In this document: positions 48,422-61,800 of the stretch, one piece after another
How the letters are laid out: each line of letters starts with the position of its first letter
Numbering within the stretch: position 1 is the first letter of the stretch
Assembly: GCA_035048495.1 (NCBI GenBank)
Contig: CM068546.1
Span: 11,538,435-11,602,434 of the forward strand
DNA length: 64,000 nt
Source: Euptelea pleiosperma
Lineage: Eukaryota > Streptophyta > Magnoliopsida > Ranunculales > Eupteleaceae
Direction: 5' to 3'
Notes under the pieces: model-generated
Told to the model about the DNA's origin: nothing
Seen by the model: the letters and a program-made list of their open reading frames with translations, nothing else
Database searches by the model: none
Translations under genes and position numbers: made by a program

Positions 48422-49340
48422 AGCAAAGAGACCTGAGGACATTGTACATGATTTGAATAGAAGGCAATACAGGGTTAACAGCATAGGCCTTTTTAACGAA
48501 CATCACAAAAAGGACTTGAATGTCCCAACTTTGAAATTGTATCTCTGTGTTTCGTCTCTCAGAAGCCATACCTTTGAGGCCGTAGTTTCAAAAGTGTGAC
48601 CCTATAGGTCATTTCCTCTTCCTTTTTTATCATTTCCTATACTTGATCATGTATAATTTTTCATCCTTAATATAAATACTAATTGAGTTGAAGGTGCCAT
48701 CATACCTATAATAGTATTGAGCAAATGGTGTACGTTCTTATAAATCCAGATCCTCCATTCAACGGGTCTAATCTAGAAGATTTCTAGAACAGAAATCAAC
48801 CCAATGGAAGGATCCTAACCATCGTACCACATCTGTAGCTTAATCGCTAACCAAAAATAACTATAGCATTAAAACTAATTTGTATATAATTTTTATATGT
48901 TCATAAATTGTATCATAATCTTATTCAAATATCTTATAGTATCGATATGTATCATATGACACTCATTGGCTTTCAACTTGTACAATATGTAGGCAGAATT
49001 TCGATATGTATCACAAAATTTCAATATGTATCAGTTTACTGTTAACTATATGTAAAATTAATTAAACTATTATACTTAATTTTCTATTATGTAAGTGTTC
49101 TAAACAAAGTATAAATTTCAAAAGGTACATACTATTTTTTTTTATCGGAAAAAGGTACATACCATTACTACACTAAACATCATATTTTTAGCTTATCTAA
49201 GCATTAAAGATAGTTTAGTACAACCTATACTAGTGTATCGGTGAACAAAAGTGTGATTTTTTAGTATATATAGTTGTAAGGATAGTTTAATTGCTTTAAA
49301 CATTATGTTTTTAGGTTATGCATCAAACACAATTTAGAAT

Positions 49341-49550
49341 TGAAGAAGATTTAGTTTATTGCTAAACTTGAGTAGTTCCATAAGACCTACTCCAAGCTCT
49401 TATATAGAGCATTACAAGGATTCAAAACAAGAAAGAAATCCTAAGCAAATCAAATCTAATCCTAAGATATTATCCTAATCTTGTGATGAGATACACCAAT
49501 AGTGATATGGTGTATCTCACACAATTTATTATAATATATATTCTCTAATA
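49341..49550 (-). repeat. 3' LTR of the non-autonomous element
   Basis: Minus-strand orientation; starts TATTAG in place of TGTTAG and ends CTTCTTCA. Preceded by the polypurine tract. Confidence 0.93.
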
Positions 49551-51630
49551 TTCCCCCTCAAACTCATGGGAATCGAAGATCAACGATCGTCATGAGTTTG
49601 CCAAAATCCAGTGCCTTAAAGATTGAGTGTCGTTGAAGGATGCTATCGCCATTTTAAGTCGCTTTGAAGTCCGTGCTCGCTAGTGAATGAAGATGGTTGC
49701 CAGCCAAAGTGATGATCCATGATGGTCACATGGGATCTTGTCCCAGAGAAAACTTCGGTTCAAGGTAGACCGGAACTCATCGGATTTTAATCCAAATAAA
49801 GGGCCTCAGTGGGCCAAGATGTGTGTGGGCATCTGTTTGCCTAACAGGCTTGGGCTCTATGAGTCAAGCAATGAAGAGTGTGGGCCTCTTTTGGACCACA
49901 CAGGAAGACAGTGGACCTCTCTTGGACCTGACTGATGAAGGGTGTGGGCCTCTTCTGGACCTCACACAGGCTTGGGCTTGAAAAATCCGCATGCAAATTT
50001 CTCTTTCACTTCTTTCTTTCTTCTTTTTTTTAATGCTTGGCTCGGCTTGGCTTTGGTTCAGCCAGACCAATGGTTTTGGAAACAAAGAAAGGGCAAAGTG
50101 TTGCCAAAACCAAGTAGGTGGCCAGATATGGCGAGGACGGCGGCTGCAGCAGCGAAGAATTAGTGGGGCAGTGGTTTGCATCAGCAAGCGGCAACATCAA
50201 ATGATGAACAGAGGGCTGCAGGGAGGTCACAATAGAAAGGAATCTGACAGGCCAAGGAGGACCAGTTGATGAGCTCAGACCATGGCTGACGATGAAGGGC
50301 GTGGAGGCAGAAGCGGCGTTGCAGGGTGTGGAGGATGAAACTGCGCTGCTGGGAGTCTCCCCTGTTGAGGAACGGTAACGGGGTTTCGAGATTTGAGATT
50401 TGACCACTCAAAGAGCATCTCCTTCAAACGAGATCTACAGATGTTCACAAATCTCCTCTTCTGCGATGGTGATGGGATGCCCTTCCTTGACGAAGCCTCA
50501 AATGACGAGGCGTTCAGCCTCTGATTTTCTTTTGAAGATGATTCTTGGTTTTTTTTTTTTCTGGAATGGATGCAGATTGCAGATGGGTTCACCGGAGTTG
50601 ATGGACCGCAACGGCAGCAGAGGTTGGCTGCAACAGTTGGTAGCATAAACAGAGGTGGTCTGAGTAGCAATGGAGGTTGTTCAGACGGTGATGATGGCAC
50701 CGGTGACGGCGAATCCGACTCTAGATTGAGGCTTCACCTCTCAAATTGGTGGTGTTGCAACAACGGATGTGATTCATGGTGGAATAGATGGTTGCAAGGG
50801 CAGTGATCAACGCCGGTTTGATCTCATGTGGCGGCCGAGTGTTTGAGACAAAAAAAGCCTCTTTTTGTTATTATTTTTTTTTCTTTCTATTAGTGTGGAG
50901 TCATGACTAAGGTGCAGCAATGGAGTTGGAAGTACAGGAGCCTGATTGAGTCTTTGAGGACGATAATGATTAATGCTCGTTGGGGCAGCACCAGGTGGCA
51001 ACTTCGGGGGATGATGTAGAGAGGATTCATGCCCATGAGTCATAAGGGAAAGGTAGAGAAACACTATTTTGAATCCGGTCTAGAAGAAGTATAGGTAGAG
51101 TGCCTTCGTTACTTTTTTTTTCTCTACCTTTCCACCTCAAAAAATTTCTCTTTCTTTAATGGAAACAACAGGACGGGAAAGGATTGCTTTTGATTTAATC
51201 GGAATCCAACGATAAATTTTCTCGAGAAAGTCAAGAAAGGAAAATCTCCACTTTGGGACTAAAACAAAAGATTTTGTAGAATCTTTTTCTTATCTTTGAA
51301 GGGAGGTGAGCAGCTGCTGGCCAAGGATGATCAGAGGTCGACAATAGAAGATGTTTGCCGTCAAGGAGACAAACGATGACTATGAGAAGTGGTGGTTGGA
51401 TCTGCAACGATGGACTGTTCGGACATGGCGGTGGAGAAGCGAATGGATGGTGTTGCTGGTGGTAGTAGAAAGAGGTGATGGTGATGACGATTGTTGGCAA
51501 CTGTGATTGTTGTTGGTTGATGATGAATGCCCGACAGGCGACGGTGATGCCGCCCGTCAGAGTAGTAGTTAGCGAAAAGAGGGCACCAAGATCGAGAGCT
51601 TGATCTCAGAAGATCATAGCTCTGATACCA

Positions 51631-51840
51631 TGAAGAAGTTTTAGTTTATTGCTAAACTTGCGTAGTTACATAAGACCTACTCCAAGCTCTTATATAGAGC
51701 ATTACAAGGATTCAAAACAAGAAAGAAATCCTAAGCAAATCAAATCTAATCCTAAGATATTATCCTAATCTTGTGATAAGATACACCAATAGTGATATTG
51801 TGTATCTCACACAATTTATTATAATATATATTCTCTAACA
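51631..51840 (-). repeat. 5' LTR of the non-autonomous element
   Basis: Minus-strand orientation, TGTTAGAGAA to CTTCTTCA, followed by the primer site TGGTATCAGAGC at 51619-51630. Confidence 0.93.
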
Positions 51841-52504
51841 AGAATCAATGTGTATCGAAGTGTGTCCCGGCATATTGTACCATAACGATACATAGGGTGA
51901 CACATCAAAATATAGCTTACCTATAAGTTAACAATATTACTTATCAAAAAAATAAAATAAAATAAGCTGACACTGATATTTTAAACTATGGTCTTATGCA
52001 AGTGGCTGAAAAGTGAAAACATATGGTTCTAGCCACTGCTCAAAATCTCATAATTACACTAATCAATTGATCCTAACCATTCCACTATGAAGTTAGAATT
52101 ATTCTCTCACAGTGATTTCCGGGATATGATCCAACTGGCAGTCCATCACTTAGATGGCACGGATGAAATGCACAAGCGATTCTCCAACAACCAATAGTGT
52201 GCTATATGCTTGTTTATAATTGGGTTTTAACTTTGATTACAAAATTTCACTAAATTTTCTTTGATGTCATAAAATTTGTTCCCACCCTTTATTTCCTTTC
52301 ATTGATCTATTTTATTTTGGTTTTATTCCAAGTGTTGTGTACAATAGGAGACTTGTCACGATATAACAGACCAGTAAAAACTGATTAGAAAACACTGCAC
52401 CTTCATGATTCCTAACTGTAGTTTTTAGTAGAGGAATATTCTCAAGACGTGGCAACAAAACTGCACAGCAGTTAAAAAGAGGTCCTAAAATCTATGGAAT
52501 ATAT

Positions 52505-52680
52505 TGAGTACCTTCTGCAAAGCCATCAGCTTAACCACTCCCACTTCCCAATCATCCTGCCATAGCTTCATAGAAGTCCCAACGTCATCTTTTGCATGCT
52601 TTGAAGGCTTTGACTGTGATGCTCCTTCGAGAACAGTTCTTTTTAATCGTACATCACTATTTAGAGGTCCACAGAATTTG
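52505..52680 (-). other. possible exon or 3' UTR segment, family unknown
   Basis: An open minus-strand stretch reads KPSKHAKDDVGTSMKLWQDD then WEVGVVKLMALQK and ends in AAG/GTACTC, a donor-like site. No family is recognised with confidence. It lies just past the end of the myosin-binding-protein gene on the same strand, so it may be a spliced 3' UTR part or an exon of a neighbouring gene. Confidence 0.25.
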
Positions 52681-52892
52681 TGTCAAACCAAATCACAGCA
52701 GAGTGCCTGTAGGTTGAGCCCTGGTATCCGATTATGTAACATTAACCCACAACAGGACAGATTGATTGACCAGAGCCCTACTCCTAGTAGAGAAGGTTTT
52801 TAAGTATGGATGTCAGAGTTTAAGCATTTTTCATATCCAGAAAGCAAAATAGCAACTTTCAATGTGGTGCATCAATAATCTTGTTACCTGGT

Positions 52893-55800
52893 TCAGCTAC
52901 TTTCATGGACTCCCAAAGAGACACTTCGGCAACGTCGTTTCTTTGTGCTAATCTGAAAACAGAAACTCTTGCAATCAGCAATAATTCTTTTCAGACAAAG
53001 AATCGGCATAGCTAAAAAATATGGAAAAGTGGTAGCAGTACTGAATGATCACATGCAATACTTTACAAACACTTAAAATGTAGCAAGGTGAGACTTTTTT
53101 CTTTTTTTTTTCCTTTTCCATTTTTCCTTCTACTTAGTAACAACCTTTTTCCAAAATTAAGGGAAAGTAATAGGGTAAGACAACCAAAGGTACAAGTGAA
53201 ATAACTAAAGAAAAAGAGATTCAGATGAGACAAACCAAATAACTCAATGGACCAGCCAACATTTTTTTTATTAATATATACTCCATGACAATTTACAATA
53301 CCTTGAAGTACATTAACACATTCCAAAAGTATCTGGGGTTAAATGAATAAATTTACACTTCAAATATCATAATATGTATGGTCAAGTACATAAAATAGAA
53401 AACCAAAATTCATCTCTTCTCACTCCACCACAAGTTGGTCAAGGAAGCATCTTCAATGCCCAACTTATATAGCCTTGGGCAAATGCAACATAACTTCCCA
53501 ATAGCACACCATAACCATTCATCCCCAAAAATTTAATTCGATCTCTATTCCCCATTCCTCGCCTTTGTCGAGGAAGCATCTTCCATGCCAACTTTAGTGG
53601 AAACATCTTCCAATTGATCTTCGGACTTCACATATGGAATACAAATATGACTTGCTTGAAGTTCCTCTCGGATGAAATGCCAATCGACCTCAATATGTTT
53701 AGTCATGTCATATTGTACAAGATTGTGTGTTATGCTAATGGCAGCTTTGTTATCACAGTTCAGGTTCATTGGGCTTCCTACCTCAAACCCAAGTTCTGAT
53801 AATAACAATCGCAACCAAAGAGCCTCACACACATCATATGCCATAGCCCTATATTCTGTCTTAGCACTAGACCTTGCAACCATTGTTTATTTCTTGCTTT
53901 GTTTCTCCATATCACAAGATTACATGTAATGAATTTGCAATAACAAGATGTAAACCTTAAATATGTCATTGAGCCACCCCAATCTGCATCTGTAAAAGCC
54001 TCAACCCTCAAGTGACCATGTCTAGAGAATAATAATCCTCTCCCAAGTGTAGACTTTAGGTACCTGAGTATCCTGAAGACAGCATCAAGGTGAGTCGTCC
54101 TAGGTGCATGCATAAACTGACTAATCACATTGACAATATATGCAATGTTTGGGCGCATGAGTGATAAGTAGATCAGTCTTCCCACCAACCTCTGAAATAG
54201 CCCTACATCAATCAACGATTGCCCATCATATTCATTCAAACCATGATTATGCTCAATTGGAGTATCCACAGGCTGCGCCCCAAGTTTCCATGTCGCCTGC
54301 AACAAATCTAGCACATACTTCCTTTGACAAATGAATCTTCATTTCTGACATCTAGTCATTTCTATTCCCAAAAAGTACTTCAACACACCAAAGTCTTTTA
54401 TTTGAAACTCAGTTCCCAAGTACTCAAGATGTTGAATCTCAGCATTATTGTTTACAGTCACCACGGTATCATCAAAATACACAATCAATGTCGTTGTGTT
54501 ACCCCATGTGCGTTTGACAAACAAAGTGTGATCGGCCTAACACTGTTTGTACCCAACTTTCTTCATGGCCCTAATAGATCTCTCAAACCATGCTCTGGAA
54601 GACTAATTCAACCCGTTAAGTGCCTTCTTTAGCAAACAAACTTTTCCCTCACTATTTGAAACCTGGTGGTGTCCCATGTAATCTTCCTCCTTGAGATCAC
54701 CATGGAGAAAAGCATTCTTCACATTGAACTGATACAAAAGCCATAACCAAGTTGCTACAATCGACAAGATGACTCTAATGGAGTTCATCTTCGCTATTGG
54801 TGCAAAGGTTCCCTGGTAATCAATCCTGTATGTCTGTGTGTAACATTTGGCAACAAGTCTCACATTGTACATCTCAACAGTCCCATCTGCCTTATGCTTG
54901 ACAGTAAACACCCATTTGCATCCCTCTAAAATGATTAACCACTTCCCATGTCTTATTTTCTCCACAGCCTTCATCTTATCACATATAGCCTATCTCCATT
55001 CAAGTATGGATAGAGCATCTAAAACATAAGAAGGCAAGGGAACAGAGGAACCAGAAGCTACGAAGGCACGGTACCGTTACAAACAACAATCGGTAAATTC
55101 AAATCAATACCACCTGTAGAATCATTGGACTCAAGAAAAGAATTAGAAAGATCATTGATTGAATCCGAGTAGATTACAGGCAATGCAAGATCAGTTGTAG
55201 GTTTGTTTCTCCTTGCGTACACCTTTGAGTAATCCTTCTCTTATGTGTTTTTTGTACTTGTACCTCCTTATGAACTAGTAGTATAATCAAGATCAAAGAT
55301 AGATGTCAGAACAAGAAGAGGAAGAGGAAGAGGAGGAGGAAGAGTGGAACTCTCTTCATTATAACGCTCCCCCCTGAAGAAAGGTCCTACTTGGAAAAAT
55401 ATGGGTTTAACTCAAAGAATGTAACATCCATGGAGACATTTTTCCTTGACTAATGATGAAATCACTTATAGCCTTTCTGAGAAGGAGAATACCTTAGATA
55501 CATTTAAGTGCTTTGGAATCAAGTTTAAACCTGCCACCACAATGTATGTGAATATAACAAACACAACCAAAAACATTTAGGGGAATAGGAAAGAGGGACT
55601 GAAACCTATAAGGGCATATGATTGATAAGATGATAAGCAATCATAACAGCTTCCGACCGAAAGGTTTTGGGAACATTTATGCTGAACAGTAGAGCACAAG
55701 TGGCTTCAAGAAGATATCTGATTTTTCTTTCAGAAATACCTTTATGTTCGGGTGTGCTGACACAATCAATCTGGTGCTCTATCCATGTTCAGCAAGATAC

Positions 55801-58800
55801 AAAAATATACTAGAATACCTATATTCACCCCCATTATCAAAATGAGGATTTTCCATGGAAGTGTTAAACTGAGTATATATCTTATGAAAATTTGATATAT
55901 TGCATCTTTAGATTTCATAAGATAAATCCAAGTAGTGTGAGTGCAATCATCTACAAAATTCAAAAAATAATGGTAACCAAGTAAGGAAGTAATGAATGAA
56001 AGATCCAACGCATCAGAATGAACAAGCTCAAACGGAGCTTCAATTTTATTCTACTCTAAGTATGAGAGGAACCACAATGTTTGGTAAACTAACAAACTTG
56101 ACATTGCGAGTCTAACTTCGAAGAATTAAATAAATTCGAAAACAAACGACATAAAGACTGACACGACATATGATTAAGACAATAATGCCAATGCATCAAT
56201 TGGTCTTTATTAAGACTACTAGAAAACTAGTAGACCGGTACGAAGCAACTGCAGATGCATTGTCTTCAAGGAGATATAAGCCAATAACTTCATAACCACT
56301 ACCAATCATCTTCCTCAAATTCAAGTCATGGAACAAACAATGAGTAGGAGAGAAAGTGATATTGCAATAAAGATTCTGGGTAAGATAGCCAACCAACAAT
56401 AAAATACTAGATAATGAAGAACAGATGATGGGGAAGATTACAAAGAGCCTTAATCTCCCTCTTTTCATAAACTAGAGATTGAAATCCATCAGCTACACGG
56501 ACTCTCTCTACCAGAACATATAGAATATGTAGAGAACAATGAAGACATACTCATCATGTGGTCAGAAGCACGGGAATCAATGATCCATGACAGGGAGGTG
56601 GAAGAATGACGAGAAACCTGATGAGCAGAGGCATGTGTACCTGATAGGCAAATGACGTAGTAGATTTGCCCTCCAACTATGACATCATCTGACGAAGAAC
56701 TCAAATATGCGAGTTGGCGGAAAATATGGGTTTTGTAACGAATTTCATGGCCGAGTGTTCCGCTATTGCCCATGGTATACAATGTGCCATTGAGAAAGGA
56801 CGGTTTGGGGTCTGGGTGGAATCGGACTCTTAAGCGGTAGTCAAAGCCTTCAATAAAGGTAGGATCCCTTGGAGGATCAAGGGCCTTTGGGACTCCCTCA
56901 GTGGGAAAATTGAGTGGATTAAAATTACCTCAACTTGGAGGGAGACTAATTTTAGCGTAGATAAAAGTGCAAACTTAGCGTACTACTTTCCCAAGGTCAG
57001 AGACATTGGTGGGATCATAGGTCTAGTTTCCTTACTTGCATTGAGGACCCAGAGAGGTCTTATTTCAGATTTTCTTGAGAGGATGGGGCAAGTTGTGCAA
57101 ATGATTGGTGAGAATGGGGGTGCCAACCTAGTTGGGATGCATGTTCTCATAGTGATGCAGTACCTCCCCCTTTACATTGTAATTGTACTTGTTCTTCTTT
57201 TTAATATATAATCTTTCTTACTTAGCAAAAAAAAAGTTCTTCCCACATATTCCCAAGGGAAGAAAAATATGTAGCCAAATATTTCTCCTCCAAACAATGT
57301 TAGGAGATATTCTGGCTCTACTAATAAACTCTAACAAAGTTATTGACCTGAGTGTATGTCTTCGCAGCTACATCTTATATCTCCTTTGTTCCCTGAGAAA
57401 CAAGGACCCCTTACTACTATTTGGCTGCATGGGGTGGAGAAGCCATGACATCACAGTAAAATTTTCGGCCTCCCACTTCTCATGTGTAGGGCTCATTTCC
57501 ATTGATTTCACAACCTTCCATTTATGTAACCAATTCTGTTGTTACCACCAATAAACATCCAAGCCTAATGGAACCACTCTCAAGTAATTTAAGTCATTTA
57601 ACTTGTTGAGTACTACCACTCCCCATATCCACAACACCATTGTACAAATACATTATGACCACAATAATCAACTATCGTGGCTGATTTACACAAATAAACC
57701 AAAGGTCTATGCAGACCTTATACCACCACCCTATGTAACAAGGACACTGACACGGGTGTCGGTGTCCGACACGGATACGAGGTGTCTGACACAGATACGA
57801 GGTGTCCGACACGGCAACCTAAAAAAATCCGATATGGAGACACGCCCGTACATATATTTATTAAAATATATTAAATTATATGAATGCTTAAAATTATTAA
57901 TAAAATAACACAAAATAGAAAATGAAGTAGAAAATATTTATTAGTTTATTATTGTATGGAGGATGGAACACACCAACCTGCTTTTAGAAATCAATTTTAT
58001 ATTAAAAATTACTAAAACAAGGGGTGACACAGCCATAAGTGTCCAGATGTGTGTCGGGAAGTGTCGACACGCGTGTCCGGGTGTCGAGGTGTCCGACACG
58101 ACAAAAACCCTAAAAGTGGAGTGTCCTTGTTACATAGAAAAAGAGTAAGCTTCGAGAAATTAGCCGACTTTTTACTGTTTATTTTGAATCAAATGAATTA
58201 ATTCGATGAATTTTTGTAAATTTTTAATACATGTACACTTTAATTCGGTCATTCAAAATTCGGAATTAATTCGGCTAATTTCACTGAATTTTATCGAATT
58301 TTAAAACCACATCTGTAGCCTTAATTCTTAGTAAGCTTTTGGATTTCATAAACAAAATTAGTTCAGTACCTTTATTTTATTATTTTTCATAGTTTCCACT
58401 AATTGCATAATTTGAATAAAAATAGTGTATTGCATCAGCTTTATGAATCCATTTGATCTCTAATGTGTGGATCAATGGCTGATTTTTGGTTAGGATGATC
58501 TCCTCACCATATAGATCACCCCAACAAAAAATCAGCCCATTCTGAAATTTCTAACCCCATCAAATATGGTTTTCAAGTTGCACAGTAAAAATAGACGGTC
58601 CATAATTCTTCAACTTCTAAACCAGTCTACGAATATCGGAATGATTTGAATTTTTGTGACGATGATCTCCTCACCATAGAGATCATCCTCACCAAAAATC
58701 AGTCATTGATTCATCTTCTATGTGGGTCCGCCAAATGGTTGTCAAAAATAGTTGTCAAAAATGGTTGTCCCCCGATCCCGACCCTTACAATAAACCCCCT

Positions 58801-61800
58801 AGATAATAACATAATTACAAAGACACCTCACTACATAAACTATTATATAAAGCAAATTCCAACAGGTATCAACCCCCTTCTCCCACCCAAAACCTTTAAA
58901 TATAAACTCCTCTGTTTTTCTGAAAAATCTGCTCAACATCCCTACTACTACAATAGGAAGGGGGAAGTGGAACCTTTGTTGATAGCCTTGTCTGCTTCCA
59001 AAGGATACTGTGAAAGATCGGTTGATTAATAAGAAAGTGAACAAAGCACACCTTGACCACTCCCTCCATCTACTCCAAACCCCAATTTCTTCAAGAGAGA
59101 GTTTAGAAAACCCCAATCTAGATTTCATGCCATCCTTATGTTACTCTATTTCTCTTAAAAAATTTTCTTCAGGTTCTTTTCCTCCAAATCTCAGAACAAT
59201 TTGCCGGTACATTTTCACAACCTTCAAATGAGAACCAAGACTCTAGCTACTACACCTTTTGTTCCACCCATGCGTCAAAGTTTCATTGTGTCTCGGAAGT
59301 GTTAGTCGAGATGTCTTGGTCTTCAAGGAGACTGGAATAATACATTGAGGGTTTATCTTGCCATTGTCTCTATTTGTATCAAGCCATCCCAGTCGAGATG
59401 GCACTTTTTTTAACTAACCTAGATGTACCTCGAGCCAAAAATTTCATGGTTCCACCAACTTTTTTAAATAGCTACCCCTACAACTTATTCAATTTTTACT
59501 ACCCTTGGCATAGCCAACAAGCAATCTGAGGTATAAGACACCTCGGAAGATTGATCTTCTTCATCAGGCCAGCCTAATTGAACTCCTTTATTTGATGAGG
59601 GAAATCGCACCTCTTCTGTATGATTATAATGATTTTTATTCTACCTTGTCATGCTTCCCTAAAAATTTCAAAACCAGCATCCCTTATCACGCTTGACTCA
59701 GCTTCCCCAAACTCTTCTCCAACTTAAGGAATTGACCAGTTTGCCAAAACAAATTTTAATTGCTAAGAATGCAGAATCAATAGAGGCTTTTTCGGTTAAG
59801 CTCCTGCTCCTCTAGACAAGACATCTAGGAAAATGGCAACAAAGCTTCAAAATCTATAAACCTCAACCTCAACTTTACCATGATGAACTTGAGGATTCAA
59901 TACTACCACCAGTCTTCTCCCACTAAACTTCTTTGCTCCTAGTAATAAACTCTCTCCCACGTAAATGAATATTTTAAGCGAACCCCCGAAACGAAAGGTC
60001 CTCTCTTAAGGATCCCATATATAGAATTCCTTGCCTTTTCGAAAATACCACTATTCGTTTGCGTAAAGACCCCCTCACCTACTTTCTCACATGAACTCCC
60101 TATCCCTTTACCAATATTGCCTTTCTACCTCTTAATTAATCTGGTATCCCTCACAATTATTTATTGATGACCACAGATGTTGCAGCACCCAATAAGACTT
60201 ACACTAAGCTATAGGATTGTTTCCATAATGCCTTTTAATCATCCACATCCCCTTTGAGTAACATTCCTTCCCTTTCATTCTCTTCTACCTTTTTGTAGTT
60301 CAAGCTCCCCCGACCACTCATTGCATCGTAGAGGAATATCAATTTTGGGCCTTCTTACACCCCTCCAAGTGTTTGCAGCCTTTCTTCCTCATACTCTCCA
60401 ACTCAACAACCCTCTCCTTACCTTGAGCCACATAGCCAATGGTTTTTTTTCCATGTCAACATTATCTCCTACCCCCTCCACCGAAAGGCTCCCCCCACCC
60501 CAACCCAAACACAATCATTATTCCTAGCCATGCGAGGTCACCTGAAGCACCTTCTCCCTTTACTTATGAAACTAAGATACTTCAACATGCTCATCGTACC
60601 CATATCGACACAATATGATACCAATACTAGTACCAGATATTTATCGATACTACTACATTACAGTTTACGTATTTCGTATTGCACCATCAGTTATGCTTTC
60701 AGAAGCATTCCCTTGTGTGCTTTGTCAACAAAACTATATATATAATACTATTTTAACAAATCAAACTTTGCAATATTACGAATATCATTACATTTGGAAT
60801 GATGTTAAAAAAAACAGCCTAGTTTAAGAAAACTAAAAATTAAAGAATGGTGTCAAAATAATTTTTGGGATAACTGTATCCGTATCCCTATCCAAAATTT
60901 TGGGAAACGAAGAGTTGTTCCCATTTCTTAAACCAATATTTGTATCGTATTTGTCATCTTGTATAGCTACGGACATATAACCCTCAATGTGAAATTTTAT
61001 AGCCTCGAGGGCAAGCAAGCAGATCTTCATTCCTTAATCCTTAATATTAAAGGGCTGATGTATTCGTGGTCTAAAGTGTTTACGGAGTGTAGGGGCTTGT
61101 TTTTTGAAGACTTTGTCTTCTGTTGGGATCTTATATGTACTCGGGATGGGAGTATGTAGGTCTGTTTTGTTTTTCCGGCTTGGCCTTTGCTTGTTTCGCC
61201 TTGGTCTACTGTAGGTCATCTCGACCTCTCTAGCTAAGGCTGTTTTTCCTGGCTTAGGCCCTCAATAAAGTTTATACTTATCAAAAAAAAAAAAAAATTA
61301 TAGCCTCATTCTATTGCGTAAGCCTCTCACCTCAAGGTGAAAGCCTTTCAAAATCATGCAAGTATATACATCAACATATGAACATGACCAGAGGAATGTG
61401 ATGCACTGAGTAACACCAATTTTCATATTTCTTGCAGATTTAAACAATAATGAATGGAACTCTTACTGCACACCTTGGAAGATGAAGGGGGTAAGGAAGC
61501 CTGGCGCACGGCCTTTCCAGGTTCTGTTAATTGCCGAATCTCACGAAGCTGGCTGACTATGTCCTCCAAAAGTTGCAACTGGATTTTTTCCCTTTCCCAG
61601 TGCTCCACGGAAAAACTCAGCTTCTCTCTTCCCTCTTGCACAATCCTTAGCCTTTCTCTAAGCCACCCAACTTCACTCTCAAGCTTCAACCTTTCATTAT
61701 CAACTGCAGACATGGAATTTCTGTGCAAGTCAAAAAGAAAAGCTTTGTCTTGTGACTTATTAATTGGGGGCAACCCATTACTCATGTCTGAACGACTTCG

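Larger units (their letters stand above)
49341..51840 (-). mobile_element. non-autonomous LTR retrotransposon, complete, minus strand
   Basis: Two 210-bp LTRs (49341-49550 and 51631-51840) differ at about 6 positions. AGAAT flanks both sides (49336-49340 and 51841-51845), the 5-bp target duplication. On the minus strand the 5' LTR is followed at once by TGGTATCAGAGC, the primer site complementary to initiator tRNA-Met used by copia elements, and the 3' LTR is preceded by a polypurine tract (GAGTTTGAGGGGGAA). The 2.1-kb interior has no gag or pol domain, so it must have been moved by another element's enzymes. A solo LTR of the family is at 25944. Confidence 0.95.

Noticed and set aside
50030..50700. 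Minus-strand ORFs inside the non-autonomous LTR element as a Gag
   Set aside because: No zinc knuckle or capsid signature; Pro/Ser-rich low-complexity translation only.
61423..61473. C-terminal extension VCSKSSIHYCLNLQEI of the myosin-binding protein
   Set aside because: AAG/GTGTGC is a good donor and the in-phase exon at 52893-52952 gives a family-like tail; the extension looks like intron read-through.
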